NCBI GenBank assembly: GCA_027482225.1
Contig: JAIXWD010000022.1
Location: forward strand, 1-34,287
Source: Bacteroidota bacterium
GTDB taxonomy: Bacteria; Bacteroidota; Bacteroidia; UKL13-3
Length of the DNA: 34,287 bases
Direction of reading: 5' to 3'
Below the pieces are notes generated by a model that saw nothing but the letters and a program-made list of their open reading frames with translations, did not search any database and was not told the origin of the DNA. The position numbers were made by a program, and so were the translations under genes. Below, in pieces: positions 1 to 8,178 of the stretch. How positions within the stretch are numbered: the first letter of the stretch is position 1; every line of letters begins with the position of its first letter.

Positions 1-59
1 TTGTCAATGGCTTCTTTCAGCAGAGCCTGCTCCAACTTTCTTCCAATAATTTTACTCAT
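1..59 (-). CDS. N-terminus of a probable AAA-type ATPase (cut by window edge)
   Basis: An ATG at 59-57 opens a reading frame that runs off the left edge after 19 full codons, reading MSKIIGRKLEQALLKEAID. The opening IIGRKxE...L is typical of prokaryotic AAA ATPases of the DUF234-associated type, where it comes just before the Walker A region. No nucleotide-binding motif is inside the window, so the assignment rests on this short start alone. A strong inverted repeat lies 12 bases upstream of the start and may regulate the gene. Another protein with a similar start remains possible. Confidence 0.4.
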   Translation of the reverse strand, partial: MSKIIGRKLEQALLKEAID

Positions 60-476
60 AATAACAACTTATAACTCGCCAAAATTACAAAATAAAATTA
101 GTTTTGGCGAATTATAAAAGCATTTTACTTCATTCCATAATCAAAACAAAACGATATTATTCTTAAGCCATACGAAATTTTACCAATATGAATTAAGCTG
201 CATTTGTACCAAAGCTGCGTAAGCCCTCAATTCATCTCAAAATTGGTTCGAGAATAGACCATTGTGGGGAGCAAAACAATAGGTGGCTTTTTTATGGTAT
301 TAATTTTGTATCCAAATGCAATAGCTGTGCGAAGTAAGAACTATAGATAAGCTATCGGGGAGTATAGGTAGTAGACAAGCCACAAGAAATAATGGCCCTT
401 TTTTTGCCTATTAGTGTATTAGGGAAGGTGCATTTTTTTAAGTTATTTTATATTTTTATAAGTACAAATAAAATAT
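60..476. other. Intergenic region with no recognised gene
   Basis: Apart from the inverted repeat at 71-115 I see no coding frame, RNA gene or known element here. A TANNTTTG-like string (TAATTTTG, 301-308, plus strand) has no suitably spaced -33 partner and lies 170 bases from the next start. The last 60 bases before 477 are very AT-rich. Confidence 0.5.
71..115. repeat. Inverted repeat upstream of the ATPase-like gene
   Basis: Two 14-base arms, 71-84 (ATAACTCGCCAAAA) and 102-115 (TTTTGGCGAATTAT), are inverted copies with one mismatch and a 17-base AT-rich spacer. The minus-strand string TAATTTTG (complement of 80-87) fits the Bacteroidota -7 consensus TANNTTTG and overlaps the left arm. This is the layout of an operator over a promoter, although an RNA hairpin in the leader is also possible. 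No clear -33 TTG was seen at the right distance. Confidence 0.5.
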
Positions 477-890
477 ATGGCAACGAAAAAAAGTTGGCTT
501 GATAAATTGAATGAACATAAAGAGCCAAAAATTAAAAGAATTGACATTGACTTTGCTGATATTCCATCAGGTAGTAATATGTTAATTGCTACGCCCAAAA
601 TCATAGATCAGTATATTCAAGAAATTGGTGTTGGAAAATGCATAAACATAAAAACATTAAGGAAAGACCTTGCCATACAACATAATGCTGATTACACTTG
701 TCCTGTAACCACAGGAATATTTTTGCGAATTGTGGCAGAAGCAAATTATGAAAAGTTCCAACAAGGAAAACGTATTGAAGAAATCACACCTTTTTGGAGA
801 GCGATTGAACCGAATAGTGTATTAGCCAAGAAACTTACATGTAGACAAGATTTTATACTACAACAAATCGAAAAAGAAATCGCAAATTGA
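477..890 (+). CDS. ATL/MGMT-like small protein without the active-site cysteine motif
   Basis: This 137-residue soluble protein resembles small Bacteroidota proteins annotated as MGMT family, related to alkylguanine-DNA alkyltransferase and alkyltransferase-like (ATL) proteins. Visible features are an N-terminal KKSWLDKLN, a winged-helix-like middle (ITIxxxR-type segment followed by a conserved CPVTTGIF at about 75-82) and a later ITPFWRAI. That last segment occupies the place where MGMT has PCHRV and ATL proteins have PWHRV, so the methyl-accepting cysteine appears to be missing. Repair-like DNA binding is plausible by family, but no activity can be read from the sequence. The gene stands alone, and its ATG at 477 follows an AT-rich leader without an obvious Shine-Dalgarno sequence. 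Confidence 0.5.
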   Translation: MATKKSWLDKLNEHKEPKIKRIDIDFADIPSGSNMLIATPKIIDQYIQEIGVGKCINIKTLRKDLAIQHNADYTCPVTTGIFLRIVAEANYEKFQQGKRIEEITPFWRAIEPNSVLAKKLTCRQDFILQQIEKEIAN

Positions 891-1052
891 AGCTGTTAAA
901 TGCATTTTACCTATAACTGTCATTTGTTTCATAATTAATTTAATTCCCCTTTCATACAGACTTTACGTTAGCGTGAGCGTAATATTGATTGACGTAAATA
1001 TTCTAATATAATTTCAATGTAAAATGAGTTAAACTTTAACTATTTTCGAATC

Positions 1053-1382
1053 ATGTATATTTCTATCACGGGTTTAAAACCGAAAAGTATTTGGGGGACT
1101 TTAAGGTTCTGGAATTTGGCTATTCCATCGTTCCGTCAGGCACAAACTGCAAATGGCAACATACATTGTGCGGTTAAGCATATTAAGGGTTACCAATGCA
1201 CGCTTACCGCCTGGGAAAACCGTGAAATGATGTTGGACTTTATGAGAAATGGTGTGCATCTAAAAGCCATGAAAGCGTTTTCGAGTATTGCTACTGGAAA
1301 AACATTTGGATATGAAGCAGCCGATTTACCCAATTGGGATGAAGCTTTTACTTTACTTCAAGAAAAAGGTAAGCAATACTAA
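1053..1382 (+). CDS. Small DUF3291-like (dimeric alpha-beta barrel type) protein
   Basis: This 109-residue protein has no signal peptide. Its pattern (MYISITGLKPK, a Trp/Phe-rich helix, then TLTAWENREMMLDFM and HLKAMKAF) fits small DUF3291 / antibiotic-monooxygenase-like proteins of the ferredoxin-like fold. The carotenoid oxygenase CrtA (spheroidene monooxygenase) has a related fold but is roughly twice as long, so a carotenoid role is only a guess from the neighbouring crt genes 650 bases away on the other strand. The 160 bases upstream contain a short inverted pair (TTACG 963-967, CGTAA 978-982) and a further ACGTAA at 992, which could be a binding site. Function is otherwise unknown. Confidence 0.5.
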   Translation: MYISITGLKPKSIWGTLRFWNLAIPSFRQAQTANGNIHCAVKHIKGYQCTLTAWENREMMLDFMRNGVHLKAMKAFSSIATGKTFGYEAADLPNWDEAFTLLQEKGKQY

Positions 1383-1396
1383 ATGCTCCACAAAAG

Positions 1397-1428
1397 TTAA
1401 ACACTTAGTGGGCCCTTTTTGTGTTTAA
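1397..1428 (+). terminator. Weak hairpin after the DUF3291-like gene
   Basis: TTAAACAC (1397-1404) pairs with GTGTTTAA (1421-1428) across a 16-base loop that contains GGGCCC and a T run. It starts 15 bases after the stop codon. The stem is AT-rich and no clean T tract follows it, so it is a doubtful terminator. Confidence 0.25.
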
Positions 1429-1462
1429 AGGGTTAAGTAATGATGCATTTGTTGTAAATCAT

Positions 1463-1954
1463 TTAATATAAATGATCACGAACTGCCCTTAAGCCATAAA
1501 CAGCATACATCTCCTGGTCACTTTGCAGTAAAACGATTTCCCCATTGATAATTGATAACCTAAGGAATACTTTCTCCTCTTCATCAAATCCTAATCCTAC
1601 GTAATAATTGGTTTCAAATGTTCCTAAAGTATTGCTTTGCTCGTATATCAAATTTAGTTCAGTTTCATTGGGCAATCGCCAACCGTCACCAAGTTTTTCA
1701 CATACTACCTCGGCTTGTTTCGAGTTATAAAAGCCAACATCATGCATCATAACATCTAAATCCCCAATTGTAACATAATCAATTAAAGTATCATTATTTT
1801 TAAAGGTGTTACTTTCGGTATTTTTATGTAAAGTATCAATCTTACTTTTAGAATTAATTTCATCTAATTTTGTTGACGCATCAACCTTATCATTTACTAA
1901 ATTACAAGAAGTAAATAAAGCCAAAAAGGCACTGAATAAAACGGTGTTTTTCAT
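1463..1954 (-). CDS. Lipoprotein with a DUF1566-like C-terminal domain
   Basis: The 163-residue product begins with a lipoprotein signal (hydrophobic 4-14, lipobox FTSC with C17), so it is probably anchored in the envelope. A low-complexity polar linker (about 18-60) leads to a domain with GDGWRLPNETEL (89-100), YYVG (117-120) and a terminal YGLRAVRD. The GWRLPT-x-xEL ... YxxRAVR pattern is characteristic of DUF1566 / Lcl C-terminal domains, which are often found on secreted or surface proteins and have a C-type-lectin-like character. The usual role of such domains is unsettled. It ends 78 bases beyond the idi stop on the same strand, and no terminator separates them, so it could be co-transcribed with the carotenoid operon or independent. 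Confidence 0.6.
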   Translation of the reverse strand: MKNTVLFSAFLALFTSCNLVNDKVDASTKLDEINSKSKIDTLHKNTESNTFKNNDTLIDYVTIGDLDVMMHDVGFYNSKQAEVVCEKLGDGWRLPNETELNLIYEQSNTLGTFETNYYVGLGFDEEEKVFLRLSIINGEIVLLQSDQEMYAVYGLRAVRDHLY

Positions 1955-2031
1955 AACTATGATTTAAAATGGATAGCAAGGCAAGTTTATGGATAAAAAT
2001 TAAAATCCGAGTTCAACTCATCTTAACTAAA

Positions 2032-2541
2032 TTATAAATGTCTAACGTATTGGTTTAATATAATTTTAAACCATTCGGTGTATTTGTTCGGAAATTGTTT
2101 CAAATCACTTAGCACATCATCTATCGTCATCCATGCGTAGTCGTTAACTTCCTCGGGGTTAATGTTGGGTTTATCATTAAACTCGCCTACAAAAATAAAA
2201 TCAAGTTCATGTTCGGTAAGTCCATTTTCAAATTGGGCTTTGTATAAAAAGCTAAACTTTTCTGTTAACTCACAATCAAAGCCCATTTCTTCTTTTAGCC
2301 TGCGGTGTGCAGCATCAATTGTTTGTTCGTTTGCGCGTGGATGGCTGCAGCAGGAATTGGTCCATAAACCGCCACTGTGGTATTTATTTAATGCACGTTG
2401 TTGTAGTAGTAATTCACCTTTGCTATTAATAATAAATATGCTGAATGCGCGATGTAATAGTGCTTTCTGATGGGCTTCTAATTTCTCCATCAAGCCAATT
2501 TCATTGTTGTGCTCATCAACTAAAATAACAAATTCTTGCAT
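2032..2541 (-). CDS. idi: Isopentenyl-diphosphate delta-isomerase, type I
   Basis: This enzyme interconverts IPP and DMAPP, supplying the C5 units for prenyl and carotenoid synthesis in the cytoplasm. The 169-residue protein has the type I (Nudix-fold) signature: TNSCCSHP (61-68) with catalytic Cys65 and metal-ligand His67, a Nudix-like helix AAHRRLKEEMGF (77-88), and TEHELD (109-114) with acidic residues matching the E114/E116 pair of the E. coli enzyme. I chose the ATG at 2541 because it gives the normal length and leaves 7 bases after the upstream stop; a longer frame would overlap the upstream gene. It is the last gene of the leftward carotenoid operon. Confidence 0.93.
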   Translation of the reverse strand: MQEFVILVDEHNNEIGLMEKLEAHQKALLHRAFSIFIINSKGELLLQQRALNKYHSGGLWTNSCCSHPRANEQTIDAAHRRLKEEMGFDCELTEKFSFLYKAQFENGLTEHELDFIFVGEFNDKPNINPEEVNDYAWMTIDDVLSDLKQFPNKYTEWFKIILNQYVRHL

Positions 2542-2548
2542 GGTTATA

Positions 2549-3037
2549 CTATTGTTGTAAGGTTGCTTTTTCAGCGGTATTAACCTCACCACAATTTAAT
2601 AAAAACTTTATAATGCGTTTTTTTAAATCCACATCTTTAATGGCCTTTACTTCTTTTAGTAAAAGTAATTTATCTGCATTGATATTTGAATGGTAATCTA
2701 AAAATTTGGGAGAATTACATTGAATAGAAAAGCGAATAAATCTGAGCTCTACATTAAGTGGTTCTTTTTGTATGGCTTGTTCTAATACATCTTTTCCGGT
2801 TTTAAAAAAGTTAAGTTTTTTATAAGGACTCATAACATGCTTAGCCATTACAATGGTTACAGCGCCTTTATATCCTATAAATATTGTGTTGTTTGATGTT
2901 TTTAAATTTGCCAATAAATTAACAGCTGTTTGCTCGTTAAATACCGACTTTTCATAAGCATTTCTTACTTCAGTTAAGGACAAATGAGAGAAGGTGAAAG
3001 ACGTTAAAATGAAAAATAAAATCAACCAACGTATCAT
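2549..3037 (-). CDS. Unknown secreted protein in the carotenoid operon
   Basis: I do not recognise a family with known function. The 162-residue product starts with a probable signal peptide (MIRWLILFFILTSFTFSHL), followed by a helical, Lys/Leu-rich body with a segment NVELRFIRFSIQ (about 96-107) that resembles a degenerate TPR-like helix pair. No catalytic motif is visible. Its start codon shares one base with the crtB stop (TAATG), and idi begins 7 bases after its own stop, so it is translated from the same mRNA as two carotenoid enzymes. That implies a role near pigment synthesis or membrane deposition, but this is context only. Confidence 0.7.
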   Translation of the reverse strand: MIRWLILFFILTSFTFSHLSLTEVRNAYEKSVFNEQTAVNLLANLKTSNNTIFIGYKGAVTIVMAKHVMSPYKKLNFFKTGKDVLEQAIQKEPLNVELRFIRFSIQCNSPKFLDYHSNINADKLLLLKEVKAIKDVDLKKRIIKFLLNCGEVNTAEKATLQQ

Positions 3038-3873
3038 TACAGCATATTAAAACTGTGGCGAATGTATGACCCAAAAAATAGTGCATATTTTTGGTTATCT
3101 GGTATTCGAACGCGCTCTTCTAAAATACGGTTCACAGGCATATTAGTTATTTTTTTAAGCAAATTTTTGTAGTAAATGTACGCAACGTAAACACCCAATC
3201 GAGTATCTTTAGGTAATTTTTTAATTCCCTCGTATCCAGCAGCAAAATCTTTAATGATATCTGCTTCAATTTCGCGTTTGGTTTCATCATTAAAGGATTG
3301 TGCATGTAATTGAGGAAAATACATTCTTCCCAATCCATCTACATCTGCTTTAAAATCGCGTAAAAAGTTTATTTTTTGAAAAGCCGCACCCAATTTCATG
3401 GCACTATTTTTTAACTCATTATATTTGGTTTGATCACCTTCAACAAATACTTTCAAACACATCAGTCCTACCACCTCTGCCGAACCAAGTATATACTCTT
3501 CATAACCTCGTTGATCGTAGCTTTGTTCTGTTAAATCCATCTCCATGCTATGTAAAAAAGTATCTATTAATTTGTGGTCTATTTGATACTCATTTACTAC
3601 TCTTTGAAAGTTGTTTAATACAGGATTTAAGCTAATGCCTTGCTTAATTGCTTTATAGGTATCAGCTTTAAAATCATCTAACAAAATCTTTTTATCAAAT
3701 TCATGAAATGTATCTACAATTTCATCTGCAAAACGAACAAAACCGTATATGGCGTAAATTGGGTTGTGAAATTTTTTGCCTAAAAATTTAACCCCTAGAG
3801 AAAAGGAGGTACTATATGAATTAGTAACCATTTTACTGGTTCTCTCTGAAATGTTGTCAAATAATGCTTTCAT
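3037..3873 (-). CDS. crtB: Phytoene synthase
   Basis: It condenses two GGPP molecules head to head into 15-cis-phytoene, the first committed carotenoid step, at the inner membrane face. The 278-residue protein is normal length and carries both aspartate-rich substrate and Mg-binding motifs of the squalene/phytoene synthase family: DEIVD at 50-54 and LRDFKAD at 171-177, followed by GRMYFP (182-187). YSTSFSLG (20-27) matches the conserved N-terminal motif. The ATG at 3873 lies only 3 bases after the crtI stop, indicating translational coupling. Squalene synthase relatives are possible in principle, but the crtI neighbour decides for phytoene. Confidence 0.95.
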   Translation of the reverse strand: MKALFDNISERTSKMVTNSYSTSFSLGVKFLGKKFHNPIYAIYGFVRFADEIVDTFHEFDKKILLDDFKADTYKAIKQGISLNPVLNNFQRVVNEYQIDHKLIDTFLHSMEMDLTEQSYDQRGYEEYILGSAEVVGLMCLKVFVEGDQTKYNELKNSAMKLGAAFQKINFLRDFKADVDGLGRMYFPQLHAQSFNDETKREIEADIIKDFAAGYEGIKKLPKDTRLGVYVAYIYYKNLLKKITNMPVNRILEERVRIPDNQKYALFFGSYIRHSFNML

Positions 3874-3876
3874 AGG

Positions 3877-5364
3877 TTAATTTTTATTAATTTTTAAGTC
3901 TTTGGCAATTAAATTAGCAACCACATTTCCGCTGATTATACTTGGTGGTAAACCTGGTCCGGGAACAGTTAACTGCCCAGCAAAGTATAAGTTTTTTATC
4001 TTTTTACTTTTGATGCGTGGTTTAAGTATAGCTGTTTGGTCTAATGTATTTGCTAGGCCATATGCGTTTCCTTTAAATGCATGATAATCGGATACAAAAT
4101 CAGTGTAAGCATAGCTTCTATTGTAAACCACGTGAGGCATGATTTCTGTTTGGGTATGTTTTTCTAATCTTGCCATTATGGTTTTAAAATAACTTTCGCG
4201 CACGGCTTCAGTATCCGCCATTCCTGGTGCTACGGGTATCAGCATAAATAAATTTTCACAACCTTCGGGTGCAACTGTGTTGTCTGTAACACTTGGTGCC
4301 GACACATAAAATAATGGTTCTGTTGGCCATTTTGGTTCAGTATAAATTTCGTGTGCATGACGGGCAAAGTCTGCATCAAAAAATAAGTTATGATGTTGTA
4401 AGCCTGAAATACGTTTGTTTAATCCTATGTAATAAATTAAACAAGAAGGAGCTAGTTTTCTCTTATCCCAATAACTTTCGTTGTATGATTGGTCAGCAGT
4501 TTGTAACAACTTTTGTTCTATGTGATGGTAATCACCTGCTCCTACAATAATATCCGCCTCAAAATAGCCATTTGCAGTTATTACTTTAGTGGCAATTCCA
4601 TTTTCTGTTTCTATTTTTATAACCTCGTGGCTAACTTTAATATCAACACCATGTTTTATTGCAATTGTTTTAAATGCCTCAATAATTTTAAACATTCCGC
4701 CCGTTGGGTACCAAGTACCCAAGCTCATATCGGCATAATTCATTAAGCTATAAAGTGCAGGTGTATTTTTAGAAAGCGCACCTAAAAACAAAATAGGAAA
4801 CTCTAATAATTCAATTAAAAATGGATGAGAAACAAAACCACGTACATGTTTTTTAATGCTGGTAAACACATCCATTTTTATTAAGCCTTTAAGTAAACGG
4901 GCATCTGCAAATTCAAATATGCTTACACTTGGTTTGTAAACTAAATCGTTGATACCAACTTCATATTTGTATTGTGCTTCTTTTAAAAATGATCTAAGTT
5001 TAATGGCACTTCCAGTTTCATAACTTTCAAACAATTGCTCCAGTTCGAGCATGTTAGCGGGTATGGCAACTGCTTCCCCATTTTTATCAAATATTTGGTA
5101 GCTTGGGTCTAATCGTTTTAGTTCGTAAAAATCGGAAGTAGTGTGTCCAAAATCATTGTAAAACTTTTCAAAAACATCGGGCATCCAATACCAACTAGGA
5201 CCCATATCAAATGTAAAACCCTGTGCTTCAAATTTACGGGCCCTGCCACCAACATCGCTATTTTTTTCGAGCAAAGTAACCTTAATCCCTTTTTGGGCTA
5301 AGTAACTCGCAGCGCTAAGTCCTGCTACACCTGATCCTATTACTATTGCTGTTTTTGCAGTCAT
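3877..5364 (-). CDS. crtI: Phytoene desaturase (CrtI type)
   Basis: This FAD-dependent amine-oxidase-like enzyme desaturates phytoene, normally to lycopene. From the first ATG (5364) the protein has 495 residues. The dinucleotide-binding motif GSGVAGLSAA lies at the N-terminus directly after a beta strand (TAIVI), followed by LLEKNSDVGGRA. Near the C-terminus, NLYFAGQLTVPGPGLPPSI is the bacterial-type phytoene dehydrogenase signature. A TTG at 5385 would add seven residues, but the ATG gives the standard short lead to the FAD motif. It follows the TonB receptor gene by 75 bases, including a run of A/T, and precedes crtB by 3 bases. It differs clearly from the crtD-like paralogue at 8295. Confidence 0.93.
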   Translation of the reverse strand: MTAKTAIVIGSGVAGLSAASYLAQKGIKVTLLEKNSDVGGRARKFEAQGFTFDMGPSWYWMPDVFEKFYNDFGHTTSDFYELKRLDPSYQIFDKNGEAVAIPANMLELEQLFESYETGSAIKLRSFLKEAQYKYEVGINDLVYKPSVSIFEFADARLLKGLIKMDVFTSIKKHVRGFVSHPFLIELLEFPILFLGALSKNTPALYSLMNYADMSLGTWYPTGGMFKIIEAFKTIAIKHGVDIKVSHEVIKIETENGIATKVITANGYFEADIIVGAGDYHHIEQKLLQTADQSYNESYWDKRKLAPSCLIYYIGLNKRISGLQHHNLFFDADFARHAHEIYTEPKWPTEPLFYVSAPSVTDNTVAPEGCENLFMLIPVAPGMADTEAVRESYFKTIMARLEKHTQTEIMPHVVYNRSYAYTDFVSDYHAFKGNAYGLANTLDQTAILKPRIKSKKIKNLYFAGQLTVPGPGLPPSIISGNVVANLIAKDLKINKN

Positions 5365-5439
5365 TGATTTTGTTTTGTTTTCCAAGTTGTTGGTATAACA
5401 CCTGCTATTTTAAATTGTTTTTTTTTTTTGATACATTCA

Positions 5440-7851
5440 CTAAAACTCAACAATGAATCCAAATGTAGGTAAGAAAGTGTCGTTAAAGTTAGGAATAATT
5501 TTTGGAATGCCATTACTTCCATCTGTTTTAATGGCTTGTCCATCTGTTGTTGCCCAGCCCGCATTATCTGCTGTACGTTCGAACGCATATTGAGGATTTG
5601 CAGGGTTTTTTGAACGTAAAACATTCTGGATATCAAGAAAAACATCTAAAGTAATGCGCTTAAAATTCCACTTTTTATCAAACCTAATATCAGTTTGATT
5701 AAATGCACCTAAACGAATGGTATTAAGTAAAGAAAAATCAAGCGTACCCGTCCCGGTTAACAAATAATTTTGGCGAGAGCGGTTTTCCTCGAATGGGGTG
5801 TATGGGTTTCCGCCTGCATATCGATGCTTTAAACCCACTTCCCAACCTTTTTTAAATTTGTATCCAGCTATAGCAGAAATTAAATGCCGGTTATCCCATG
5901 CCGAAGCAACGTATTTTGTATTCGCACCACTAAATTGGCTGTAAAAAAAGGTATACGATAAAGTGGTGTAAAATCCTTTAATCAGTTTTTGTTGAAGAAA
6001 AACCTCAAAACCGTAGGCCTGTCCTTTTCCTGAACTGCTTATGTTTTCATTGCCTATGGCACCAAATTCTGTACCTTGATTGGCTAAAGAAATACCATCT
6101 CTTTCAGATATAGAATAATTAAAATATTGTTTATAAAAGCCTTCTAGCGTAATGCGGGTGGTATTTGTAGGAAGGTATTCAATGCCTGCAACATAATGAT
6201 CAACACCAATGTACTTATTGTCTTTATTTTGAAAACGCCCTATACTGTCTTTAAAGCCTAAAATGGTATAACCTGGCAAACGGTAATAACGACCAACGCT
6301 AGCGTTAATATTTAAGTTCGACTTTAACGCGTATGATGCAGATAAGCGTGGTGATAGCGTTTCCCAAATCTTGTTTCCATTATTTAAAAAGGTATTTCCA
6401 TCACTTCGTATGCCAAAAGAAATATTTAATTTATCTGCTAACACACGCCTACTTACATCACCAAAAATACCGTACTTAAAAAATTCAATATTGGTATTGA
6501 GTGGTACATTGAAGTTATTTCCATTAGCTGGATTTCTGAACACAGCAAAACCTTCGTTATTAAATTTCACATATTGAAACATCCCACCATAACTGTATTT
6601 CCACTTGCCACTAAATTTGTTCAAATCAAAACGAAATTTATTTTCTATTTCTTGAGATATCAATTTTAACGTGCGTGTATTTTCGTCTTTGGTTTTGGCA
6701 TCAGTAAAACGGTCTAATCTGTTTTCAAACATATTTCTACTGGCAGATACATTAATAAAACCATTGTTAATTCTACGTTTAAGTGTAGTACCTATGGTAT
6801 AGTTCCATTGGTTAATAATGGGGTTTGATAGTAAAACATATTCTGATTCTGGTGTTGAATTTTTAGGAACAGCAAAACTAAATTGATCAATGGCTCCAAC
6901 GCCTAAAGTGGTGAGTACCGTTTTATTGTCAATTTTAGTTGTGGTTTTGTATTGAAAATCCCAATAATTAGGGCGAATAGGTAAATCGAGTGCCATGAAT
7001 AAAAACTCCAAGTAGCTTCTTCTTGCTGATGCTAAAAAGGTGGTTTTTTTACTGATTGGCCCGTCTAATGTTAAACCAAACTCTGATGCGCTTAGTCTTA
7101 CATTTCCTTGAATACGCTCACTATTTCCATCTCTTTGTTTAAAGCTTAAGACAGATGATAAGGCATTGTCTACATTGGCTTTAAAACTACTGGTAGTTAA
7201 AGAAACTTCCTCAATAAAGCTCACATTTAATATACCTTGTGGTCCGCCACTTGAACCTTGCGTGCTAAAATGATTTATTACTGGAATCTCAATGCCATCA
7301 ATATAAAATACATTTTCACTTGGTCCGCCACCACGTATCAAAATATCATTTCGAAAGGCCCCACCACCAGTATTGCCTCCAACACCTGGCAAGGCTTGAA
7401 TTACCCTGCTGATATCAAAATTTCCACCAGGATTGCTTTTAATTTCTTCTGCAGTTAAATTTTGAACCGAAAGTGGTGTTTCTGTTTTCTTACCGAAAGT
7501 CCTTCTTTGCACTACTACTTCAACTAAACCAAATTTTTCTGGTTCCAATTCAATATTAAAGGTTTGTATGTTACCCGATGTAACCACCACATTAAATAGC
7601 GTTTTTTGTTGATAGCCTAAGTATTGAAGTTTAATATTGTATGATCCAGGAGTAATTCCAATAATCTTAAATTTTCCTTCTAAATCAGATTGGGCTCCAA
7701 ATGATGTTCCTTCTAAAAGTATAGTTGCCCCTGTAAGCAATTCTTGGGTGAATTTGTCTTTTATAACTCCGGTTATTATACCCTTTGATTGAGCGTAAAT
7801 AGCTTGGGTAATTAATACAATGGAAAATAAGACAAAGAGTGATTTTTTCAT
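5440..7851 (-). CDS. TonB-dependent receptor with carboxypeptidase-like N-terminal domain
   Basis: This is an outer-membrane active transporter of 803 residues, starting at the ATG at 7851 (a TTG at 7860 adds three residues). It has a signal peptide ending around YAQ, a carboxypeptidase-regulatory-like beta sandwich (GVIKD...GATILLEGT...GKFKI...PGSYNI...LGY, about 28-110), a plug domain (PGVGGNTGGGAFRNDILIRGG...VFYIDGIEIP) and a 22-strand-type barrel ending in the aromatic FGFIVEF. The substrate cannot be read from the sequence. No SusD-like partner is adjacent, which argues against a classic glycan uptake pair. It is first in the same-strand run leading into crtI with no visible terminator between, so co-transcription with pigment genes is possible. 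Confidence 0.9.
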   Translation of the reverse strand: MKKSLFVLFSIVLITQAIYAQSKGIITGVIKDKFTQELLTGATILLEGTSFGAQSDLEGKFKIIGITPGSYNIKLQYLGYQQKTLFNVVVTSGNIQTFNIELEPEKFGLVEVVVQRRTFGKKTETPLSVQNLTAEEIKSNPGGNFDISRVIQALPGVGGNTGGGAFRNDILIRGGGPSENVFYIDGIEIPVINHFSTQGSSGGPQGILNVSFIEEVSLTTSSFKANVDNALSSVLSFKQRDGNSERIQGNVRLSASEFGLTLDGPISKKTTFLASARRSYLEFLFMALDLPIRPNYWDFQYKTTTKIDNKTVLTTLGVGAIDQFSFAVPKNSTPESEYVLLSNPIINQWNYTIGTTLKRRINNGFINVSASRNMFENRLDRFTDAKTKDENTRTLKLISQEIENKFRFDLNKFSGKWKYSYGGMFQYVKFNNEGFAVFRNPANGNNFNVPLNTNIEFFKYGIFGDVSRRVLADKLNISFGIRSDGNTFLNNGNKIWETLSPRLSASYALKSNLNINASVGRYYRLPGYTILGFKDSIGRFQNKDNKYIGVDHYVAGIEYLPTNTTRITLEGFYKQYFNYSISERDGISLANQGTEFGAIGNENISSSGKGQAYGFEVFLQQKLIKGFYTTLSYTFFYSQFSGANTKYVASAWDNRHLISAIAGYKFKKGWEVGLKHRYAGGNPYTPFEENRSRQNYLLTGTGTLDFSLLNTIRLGAFNQTDIRFDKKWNFKRITLDVFLDIQNVLRSKNPANPQYAFERTADNAGWATTDGQAIKTDGSNGIPKIIPNFNDTFLPTFGFIVEF

Positions 7852-8121
7852 TTTATACAATTATACAGAAAAAACCAAACAGATTCGATATTGTTTTATT
7901 GATTACTAGCTTTTTAAATATGTTAATCACTTTGTTTATGGGTTATTTATTCTGCGAAAATTTGATAGGGTAAAATGTAAATTGATATCATTAGAGGACA
8001 TCTTCAATCGCATGGTTAAATTCTTTTTTAATAAAATAAGTTATTGCAAATCAAATGTTAAATAATAATATAATGCACCTATTAATTGATGATCTGCTAT
8101 TAAAATGATGTTTCTGTCAAT

Positions 8122-8156
8122 TTGAATATTACAAAGAACCTATATAACTAAATTTG
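8122..8156 (+). promoter_or_regulatory. Candidate promoter of the crtD operon
   Basis: TAAATTTG (8149-8156) matches the Bacteroidota -7 consensus TANNTTTG exactly. A TTG at 8122-8124 could serve as the -33 element, but the 24-base spacer is longer than the usual 17-23. The transcript would begin near 8163, giving a leader of about 130 bases before crtD. Confidence 0.4.
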
Positions 8157-8178
8157 ATACATATGAAGTTTTAGTTAA

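Noticed and set aside
1979-2031. GAGTTCAACTC inverted repeat after idi as a terminator
   Set aside because: The arms are 5 bases with a one-base centre, too tight for a hairpin, and no T run follows.
5361-5645. 94-codon minus-strand frame across the receptor-crtI junction
   Set aside because: It is a different frame of the same strand overlapping both genes, including a poly-A-coded Lys stretch; no independent support.
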